This document shows, one piece after another, positions 6,140 through 10,615 of a stretch of 10,615 nt of DNA; position 1 is the stretch's first letter, and the number at the start of each line of letters is the position of its first letter. Position numbers and translations under genes: made by a program. Source of the stretch: Candidatus Bathyarchaeota archaeon. Its GTDB lineage: Archaea; Thermoproteota; Bathyarchaeia; TCS64. The notes below the pieces were generated by a model, which worked only from the letters and a program-made list of their open reading frames with translations, had not been told where the DNA came from and searched no databases. The DNA lies in NCBI GenBank assembly GCA_013329615.1, contig DUKA01000054.1, positions 1 through 10,615 on the forward strand, read 5' to 3'.

Positions 6140-7258
6140 TCATCGCATGCTTCGGTAAATTCGTTTTAACAGTTGGAACCAGAAAGTGTTAACATATTTC
6201 TTCTCGTACGAGGAGTAATCCTGGAATCGCATCGGTGGGGCGTCCATGATCTCCTTGAACTGCTGCTCCGTCAAGCCGAATTTATTCAGGAAGAAGGTCT
6301 TGTCTGTCTCCATCATATCGGGGGGGTACGGATTAGTCTCCAGTTCCTTCAGGGCGTTGGTTCTGGTAGTCTCACCTGAGCAGATAAGGCTGGAGAGGTG
6401 TGACCTGCGTTTGTCGTATCCGAACTTTTTCGGGAGTATGTAGCCCTGGTAGAATCGGGTGTATATCGACTCGTAGTGTTTCCCCCCATAATATTTCCAG
6501 CCGAGCTCGTTCTCCAAGATCTTGATAGATTCAAACTTGACGTAGTCAACGTAGTTCAGGATGGGCACCCAGCGGTAGTTACGTTGCCTGAATATGTTAT
6601 TCATGAAAGTATAGTGTGGAAATGATTCCAGTTTTCTCGTTCCGAACTGGTCGTTTATACTCTTTATATATAGCCAGTCCCTGTGCCCCTGCGACCATGC
6701 TCGTGGGAGATGAGACTCGGTTTTGATGTTGGTGCCGGGGATAATGTATCTGAGGCCGAGCTCCTTCGCCTTCTCATACAATATTGAGACAATAGCGTGG
6801 TCACTAGGTATCTCCGAGTCAGGTGTCGATGCCCTTAGGAACGCTAGCTGCAGGCTCTTGAACTCCTCCCAGTCAAGAACGTGTGTATAGAGATCGATCT
6901 CAAGCTTGCGGAGGAGGCGCTCGACGTTCTTTACGGCGAGCTCCGAGTTCCACCCGTTATCGAGGTGGACGGCAAGTGGCCTCAAGCCCGCCTTTTTCAC
7001 GAGGTAGGCAGTATAACTACTGTCGACGCCGCCGCTGACGCCAATCACGCAGTCGTATTCTTTTCCTTCGCCCTCACTCTTGATTGACTTCACGATGGCT
7101 TCTAGTTTCTTGGATCCTAATCCGCCGGGAAAGACGAAACGCTTCACATTCGCCTCGTATTTCTTACAGTGGTTACATACACCCTCGGCGTCGAATATGA
7201 TCTCGGGATCAGAAGAATCCATGACGCAACGAGTGCAAATACGATAAAGAGGAGGCAT
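6140..7258 (-). CDS. wbpG: N-acetyl sugar amidotransferase (WbpG/WbuX/PseA family)
   Basis: This 372-residue protein is an ATP-pyrophosphatase (PP-loop) enzyme. The N-terminus has a four-Cys zinc-binding motif, CTRC and CNHC (C8, C11, C28, C31), as family members do. The PP-loop SGGVDSSY begins at residue 75 and binds ATP. The C-terminal half has the family hallmarks GWKYYGGKHYES, then FYQGYILPKKFGYDKRR and HLSSLICSGE. Such enzymes activate an N-acetyl group of a nucleotide sugar or nonulosonic acid with ATP and replace the oxygen by NH, using ammonia from HisH/HisF-type partners, both encoded directly downstream. The ATG at 7258 puts the zinc motif at its normal distance from the N-terminus. 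It has no ribosome-binding site, but an AT-rich box (CTAATAAAG) lies 19-27 bases upstream in the 33-base gap, so the message may be leaderless or nearly so. The sugar substrate is not determined by the sequence. Confidence 0.94.
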   Translation of the reverse strand: MPPLYRICTRCVMDSSDPEIIFDAEGVCNHCKKYEANVKRFVFPGGLGSKKLEAIVKSIKSEGEGKEYDCVIGVSGGVDSSYTAYLVKKAGLRPLAVHLDNGWNSELAVKNVERLLRKLEIDLYTHVLDWEEFKSLQLAFLRASTPDSEIPSDHAIVSILYEKAKELGLRYIIPGTNIKTESHLPRAWSQGHRDWLYIKSINDQFGTRKLESFPHYTFMNNIFRQRNYRWVPILNYVDYVKFESIKILENELGWKYYGGKHYESIYTRFYQGYILPKKFGYDKRRSHLSSLICSGETTRTNALKELETNPYPPDMMETDKTFFLNKFGLTEQQFKEIMDAPPMRFQDYSSYEKKYVNTFWFQLLKRIYRSMR

Positions 7259-7291
7259 ATTATATTGTGGACAAGGTCTTTATTAGAAGTT

Positions 7292-8683
7292 TTAGTTGAG
7301 TAGTTTGAGTCCTCGGAGATATTTTTTTAGGTTAGAGGAATAGTCGGGCGTTATCAGATCGGAGTTTGCCTTGATTATCGAGGCCTTGTCGATAGGTCCT
7401 AATTGGTTAATCTCTTTGACGAGTTCTGAGGGGGTTTCGACGTATCTTGTCACGGTTTTATCTTTCATTATGGGCCCGTAGAATGTCTTCGCGTATCCGC
7501 CTATGTTTATCAAAATGTTTCTAACACCCATTGAGGGGGCTTCGAGGGTGCAGCTCGAATACGCTGTGACGTGGACGTCGACGTATTTCATCAGTTTGTA
7601 GAAGTTGTAATTCTGGATGATTCTGATGTTCTCAGGTAGAGGCGTGACCGTAGTGAGCGGCTGCCTTGGGACGAGTAGGTATAATATGCTTGGGTTCATC
7701 TTAGCGGCGTTCTGGATGAACTCTATCGTCTCCTCGGTTACAGTCTTCTGGAGAGTGACGGCGGCGGATTTTTTGTATCGGCTGATTTCTTGCAGGAGCT
7801 TATCGTCGGGTTTGTAGGAATTGTTAATGTACTCGATGATGTAGCTGCCGATAGGGTAAACCTGATGGGGTTTATAGAAAAATGTCTCATCGTCGTATTT
7901 TTTCTCGGTCTCCCCCCAAGTGAGCAGCTGATCGGGGTAGTAGTCGCCGTCTATTTTCAGAAGGCTTCTGTAGGCTGGGTGTTCTGTCCCGATGATGCCA
8001 TGCTGCACCTCGATCGTCGGTATGTTGAGCTCTTTTGCGGCTTTCACGCGGGAGATGTCGCGGTAATATTCAGTGAAGAAGATAGCCTTTGGTTTGTAAT
8101 ACCGATACAGTGAGTGGTATATCCCCTTCTTGACGTGGTAGAGGCGGAGTATTTTCTCGTCGTCGACTGTTATGCCATACTTTCTCTGAATTTCATCCAA
8201 TATTTCGTGGTTCTCGATCTGAATTTTGTTGTTGAAAGCAGCTTGAAGGCGCGCAATTGCCTCGATAACCGTTGAACTGGTGATTCTTTTCGTATGGGTT
8301 AATTTCGTCGGCCTATGCAGAGGCGCGGGGATTTCTATGAGCAAACATTTCTCAGGCAGTAGGAAATCGATTATTGGGTCAATATATCGGTTGTAGTATT
8401 CGCTTTGTATTAGACGTCGGGTGCTTCCTTCCGAGTCTGAGAAGCAGAGAACATCGGCGGCCCCAAGCCAGCTTGGGAGCCCGTAAAAAAGGTCGACTAA
8501 AAGCTCAAATTTGCTTTTTCGGTTTGGTTTAGCATTCGTCATATGACGTATGGCATAGAAGTAAGGCCACCTCAGAATAGGCCAAACCTTCTCACCGTGT
8601 GCGGTGACGCTTGTAACGTCAAAATCCTTTTCGATTTCGCGTGCGCTCTCGCCCTCATCCATTTCCTCGTGTGTTCTACTCAT
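7292..8683 (-). CDS. Putative GT-B-like glycosyltransferase / capsule polysaccharide synthesis protein
   Basis: The 463-residue product has no signal peptide or clear membrane segments. It resembles surface-polysaccharide synthesis proteins with a GT-B-like layout. EVQHGIIGTEHPAYR (about 225-239) matches the QHG loop common in capsule and CDP-glycerol-type transferases. The linker LTWGETEKKY and the segment VYPIGSYI lead into the C-terminal half, where DVHVTAYSSCTLEAPSMG (369-386) looks like the nucleotide-sugar-binding S-x-x-x-E-A region. The first 190 residues are poorly recognisable. The frame is open to 8791, but ATG 8683 is preferred because GGTG lies 8 bases upstream and the longer form would overlap the divergent aminotransferase gene. 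It leads the minus-strand series followed by the amidotransferase, 33 bases away, and could attach the modified sugar to a glycan. Its base composition is AT-rich compared with the plus-strand genes. The family assignment is tentative. Confidence 0.8.
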   Translation of the reverse strand: MSRTHEEMDEGESAREIEKDFDVTSVTAHGEKVWPILRWPYFYAIRHMTNAKPNRKSKFELLVDLFYGLPSWLGAADVLCFSDSEGSTRRLIQSEYYNRYIDPIIDFLLPEKCLLIEIPAPLHRPTKLTHTKRITSSTVIEAIARLQAAFNNKIQIENHEILDEIQRKYGITVDDEKILRLYHVKKGIYHSLYRYYKPKAIFFTEYYRDISRVKAAKELNIPTIEVQHGIIGTEHPAYRSLLKIDGDYYPDQLLTWGETEKKYDDETFFYKPHQVYPIGSYIIEYINNSYKPDDKLLQEISRYKKSAAVTLQKTVTEETIEFIQNAAKMNPSILYLLVPRQPLTTVTPLPENIRIIQNYNFYKLMKYVDVHVTAYSSCTLEAPSMGVRNILINIGGYAKTFYGPIMKDKTVTRYVETPSELVKEINQLGPIDKASIIKANSDLITPDYSSNLKKYLRGLKLLN

Positions 8684-8728
8684 CAGGGGCGCACCGCGGG
8701 TTTTGATGAGTCTGTGTCTCGGAAAGGA

Positions 8729-8740
8729 ATTAAGTTTAAT
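8729..8740. promoter_or_regulatory. Inverted repeat ATTAA-GT-TTAAT, candidate TATA box or operator
   Basis: Perfect 5-base arms flank a 2-base centre between the divergent glycosyltransferase and aminotransferase genes. Read leftward it is about 51 bases from ATG 8683, allowing a leader of about 25 bases that includes the GGTG. Read rightward it is only 5 bases from ATG 8746, too close to act as that gene's TATA unless translation starts further in. Confidence 0.4.
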
Positions 8741-8745
8741 GATGC

Positions 8746-9864
8746 ATGGCTCAGTTGAGGGTCGACGCGTTGGTCTCGAGGGCAGTCGCACGCAGGGTAG
8801 AGGAGAGGCTAAGGGAGATCACCGGTAGACGCTTCGTCCATCTCTGTGGCTCGGGAACCGCCGCAATCATGTTCACCCTCAGGGCGATGCACATCCCACG
8901 GGGTCTAGAGGTGCTGATGCCTGCACTCCTGTGCGTTAACCCGGGCTCGGCCACGGTCTATGCAGGCTGCAAATCCGCCTTCTGCGATGTAGAAAAGGAG
9001 ACCTACAACGTCAGTCTCTCCTCGTTGGAGGCTTCGATAACCCCGAATACTAGGTGTATAATCGCCGTACACGAACATGGTGAACCATGTGATATAGAGG
9101 GGGTCATGGACGTAGCTCAGAGGCACGGGGTACCCGTGATCGAGGACTCGGCGAAGGCACTAGGTATAGAGATCGGTTCTGGCCACGCGGGTGGATTCGG
9201 CGACGCCTCGATAATGAGCTTTGGGAGGGGAAAAACCATAGAGATTGAGGGAGGCGGAGGCGCCGTCGCGACCGACGACTCACAGCTCTCCAGCCGACTT
9301 CAAAAGATGATTAAAACGTACCCCTACGTCGACGTTGAGGGGGACATCTTCTACAAGGTCCACCGATCACTCTTCTACGCGACCAGAGACGCCGCTCTAA
9401 ACAACCCGTCTGCACTAAAATACTACGGACGATTCGTCGACGTGTTCAAGGACTGGTACATGAGGTCCCCGCTGGGGCTTCGCTGGGACGCACTTGAAGA
9501 AGAGTTGGTGGACATAGAGGATAATATCAGGACGAGGCGCGGCACAGCAGCACTATACAAGCAGATACTGTCAGGCGGTGCAGCCAAGGTCCCTGCGTAC
9601 TCGGGAAAGGGAAGTTACGTGAGGTATCCGGTCCTTATCGGGAACTCGGAGACTCTCGGGCCGAAGCTCAGGAGGCTCGGTTTCGACTCAAACGAGCTCA
9701 TTCCCCCCGTAAATAACATGTTCAACCCAGAAGCCCCCCTCTCAACATACCCAAATTCGGAGTATGTCTATAAACGACAGCTGATTCTGTGGGCTTACAG
9801 TGACGAGGAGAGGGTCAAGAGGTGCGCAGAAGCTGTGAAGGAAGCGGCAAAGCCCCCCGCTTAG
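8746..9864 (+). CDS. DegT/DnrJ/EryC1/StrS-family sugar aminotransferase
   Basis: This 372-residue PLP enzyme shows the family pattern: CGSGTAAIMF (34-43, cofactor phosphate loop), PVIEDSAKALG (130-140, with D134 facing the pyridine nitrogen), and DASIMSFGRGKTIEIEGGGGA, where K163 is the expected Schiff-base lysine before a Gly-rich turn. Such enzymes transfer an amino group, usually from glutamate, to a keto-sugar nucleotide. In this locus it could make the amino sugar that is then acetylated and amidinated. The N-terminus is about 20-30 residues shorter than in many relatives, and the C-terminal third (from about 200) is divergent, so substrate cannot be named. ATG 8746 is the first ATG after an in-frame stop. 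It lacks a well-placed ribosome-binding site; TTG 8770 is an alternative start. The gene diverges from the glycosyltransferase gene and is followed after 60 bases by the deacetylase gene. Confidence 0.9.
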   Translation: MAQLRVDALVSRAVARRVEERLREITGRRFVHLCGSGTAAIMFTLRAMHIPRGLEVLMPALLCVNPGSATVYAGCKSAFCDVEKETYNVSLSSLEASITPNTRCIIAVHEHGEPCDIEGVMDVAQRHGVPVIEDSAKALGIEIGSGHAGGFGDASIMSFGRGKTIEIEGGGGAVATDDSQLSSRLQKMIKTYPYVDVEGDIFYKVHRSLFYATRDAALNNPSALKYYGRFVDVFKDWYMRSPLGLRWDALEEELVDIEDNIRTRRGTAALYKQILSGGAAKVPAYSGKGSYVRYPVLIGNSETLGPKLRRLGFDSNELIPPVNNMFNPEAPLSTYPNSEYVYKRQLILWAYSDEERVKRCAEAVKEAAKPPA

Positions 9865-9882
9865 CAACATGCCCCTCGATGA

Positions 9883-9890
9883 TATTTAAT
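9883..9890 (+). promoter_or_regulatory. Candidate TATA box of the PIG-L deacetylase gene
   Basis: TATTTAAT lies in the 60-base gap after the aminotransferase gene, about 39 bases before the TTG start. The expected transcription start near 9913 leaves a leader of about 12 bases. Confidence 0.45.
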
Positions 9891-9924
9891 ACGGAACCAA
9901 CGAACATCAGGTAGGTAGTATACC

Positions 9925-10551
9925 TTGAACGTCCTCGCCATAGGCGCCCACTTCGACGACATAGAACTCGGATGCGGAGGCACCCTCATCAAACACGTCA
10001 AGAGTGGCGACAAGGTACACATACACGTACTCACCGACTCGGAATACGATAATTATGACGGTACACTCATCAGGGGCAAGGACGCGGCGCTCAAGGAGGG
10101 CAAGGCCGCCGCGAAGATCATCGGCGGAGACCTAAAAAGGGGTTCCTTCAAGACGAAGCAGCTAGTCTACGGCGTAGAACTCATCGAGTACCTGAACGAG
10201 ATCATCGACAGCAACAAGATCGACCTCGTCTACACCCACTGGTCACACGATATGCATCAGGACCACAACGCAATAGGCAGAGCCACGATAAACGCGGCCC
10301 GCCACATCCCACGCGTCCTGATGTACCGAAGCAACTGGTACATAACAGATGAGATCTTTAACAAACGCTTCTACGTTGACATCTCCACGGAGTTGGAGAG
10401 GAAGATCGAGGCAATCAAGGCCCACAAGTCCGAGTACCAGAGGCGCGGCGACCAGTGGATAGACTTCGTCGTCAACCAGAACAGGAACGACGGCACGGAA
10501 ATCGGCGTCGGGTACGCTGAGAGCTTCGAAGTAGTGAAGTGGCTAGTATAG
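9925..10551 (+). CDS. PIG-L family deacetylase (LmbE-like)
   Basis: This 208-residue protein has the two zinc-site motifs of PIG-L/LmbE de-N-acetylases: AHFDDIELGCGG (8-19, canonical AHPDDxE with Phe for Pro; H9 and D12 are expected ligands, D11 the base) and HDMHQDH (108-114, with H111 the third ligand). The family removes acetyl groups from N-acetylglucosamine-type sugars; here the substrate is likely an acetamido sugar or glycan intermediate. It is in the cytoplasm, with no signal peptide. The start is TTG: no ATG precedes the motif at a fitting distance, and the first motif sits only 7 residues in, which is normal. GGTAGGTAG lies just upstream. It is followed after 11 bases by the WbqC-like gene, so the two are probably cotranscribed. 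Confidence 0.92.
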   Translation: MNVLAIGAHFDDIELGCGGTLIKHVKSGDKVHIHVLTDSEYDNYDGTLIRGKDAALKEGKAAAKIIGGDLKRGSFKTKQLVYGVELIEYLNEIIDSNKIDLVYTHWSHDMHQDHNAIGRATINAARHIPRVLMYRSNWYITDEIFNKRFYVDISTELERKIEAIKAHKSEYQRRGDQWIDFVVNQNRNDGTEIGVGYAESFEVVKWLV

Positions 10552-10562
10552 GGGTGCGAAGC

Positions 10563-10615
10563 GTGGCGGGTAGAAGGGTAGTTGGCATACACCAGCCCGA
10601 ATACCTGCCCTGGAT
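10563..10615 (+). CDS. WbqC-like family protein, N-terminus (3' truncated)
   Basis: Only 17 codons are in the window, but VVGIHQPEYLPW is the recognisable N-terminal signature of the WbqC-like family, small proteins of unresolved enzymatic role found in O-antigen and other surface-sugar loci. GTG 10563 has GGTG 6 bases upstream; an in-frame GTG at 10554 is possible but overlaps that site. It follows the deacetylase gene by 11 bases, consistent with one operon, and shows that the sugar locus continues past the window edge. Confidence 0.8.
   Translation, partial: MAGRRVVGIHQPEYLPW

Noticed and set aside
8684..8791. N-terminal extension of the glycosyltransferase to 8791
   Set aside because: The extra 36 residues are Arg/Pro-rich without pattern, overlap the divergent aminotransferase gene, and ATG 8683 has GGTG upstream.
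1..10615. CRISPR arrays, tRNA or rRNA genes, transposases, integrases or toxin-antitoxin genes
   Set aside because: I looked through gaps and frames and saw no regularly spaced repeats, tRNA-like folds with a GTTCGA-type T-loop, or mobile-element proteins.

Overview
The window reads as a piece of archaeal chromosome. Several starts carry a GGTG-type ribosome-binding site 5-8 bases upstream (zinc-ribbon gene, second ABC ATPase, HisF-like gene, glycosyltransferase, WbqC-like gene). AT-rich TATA-like boxes lie in the gaps, Arg is often AGG and Ile often ATA, and alternative GTG and TTG starts occur. A Thermoproteota/Bathyarchaeia-like host is my best guess from overall style; no rRNA or other phylogenetic marker is present to settle it.

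Layout. (1) 1-1485, plus strand: the end of one and all of a second ATPase of an oligopeptide/dipeptide ABC importer, translationally linked. (2) 1486-1697: a gap with T-runs and TATA-like boxes. (3) 1698-2852, plus: a zinc-ribbon protein with a long acidic, proline-rich linker and a helical C-terminal domain, function unknown. (4) 2849-4099, minus: a 12-TM-type MFS transporter whose stop codon overlaps the previous one in a shared CTAG. (5) 4183-10615: a surface-sugar locus. On the plus strand it holds a left-handed beta-helix acetyltransferase of the WbpD/WlbB type, a DegT-type sugar aminotransferase, a PIG-L deacetylase and the start of a WbqC-like protein. On the minus strand it holds a GT-B-like glycosyltransferase, an N-acetyl-sugar amidotransferase (WbpG/WbuX/PseA family) and a HisH-HisF pair.

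How the sugar genes work together. In bacterial O-antigen loci, HisH-like glutaminase and HisF-like (WbuZ) proteins supply ammonia to a WbpG-type ATP-pyrophosphatase, which turns an N-acetyl group of a nucleotide sugar into an acetamidino group. The HisF copy here has Leu where true HisF has the catalytic Asp11, so this pair is very unlikely to make histidine. The nearby WbpD-like acetyltransferase and DegT aminotransferase could supply the acetamido sugar that is amidated. The WbpA, WbpB and WbpI steps are not in the window. The likely product is an acetamidino-bearing sugar for S-layer or archaellin glycans or another surface polymer; this is inference.

The minus-strand sugar genes are visibly more AT-rich than the plus-strand genes on either side, which suggests separate ancestry for that block. 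I saw no tRNA, rRNA, CRISPR array, insertion sequence or integrase.
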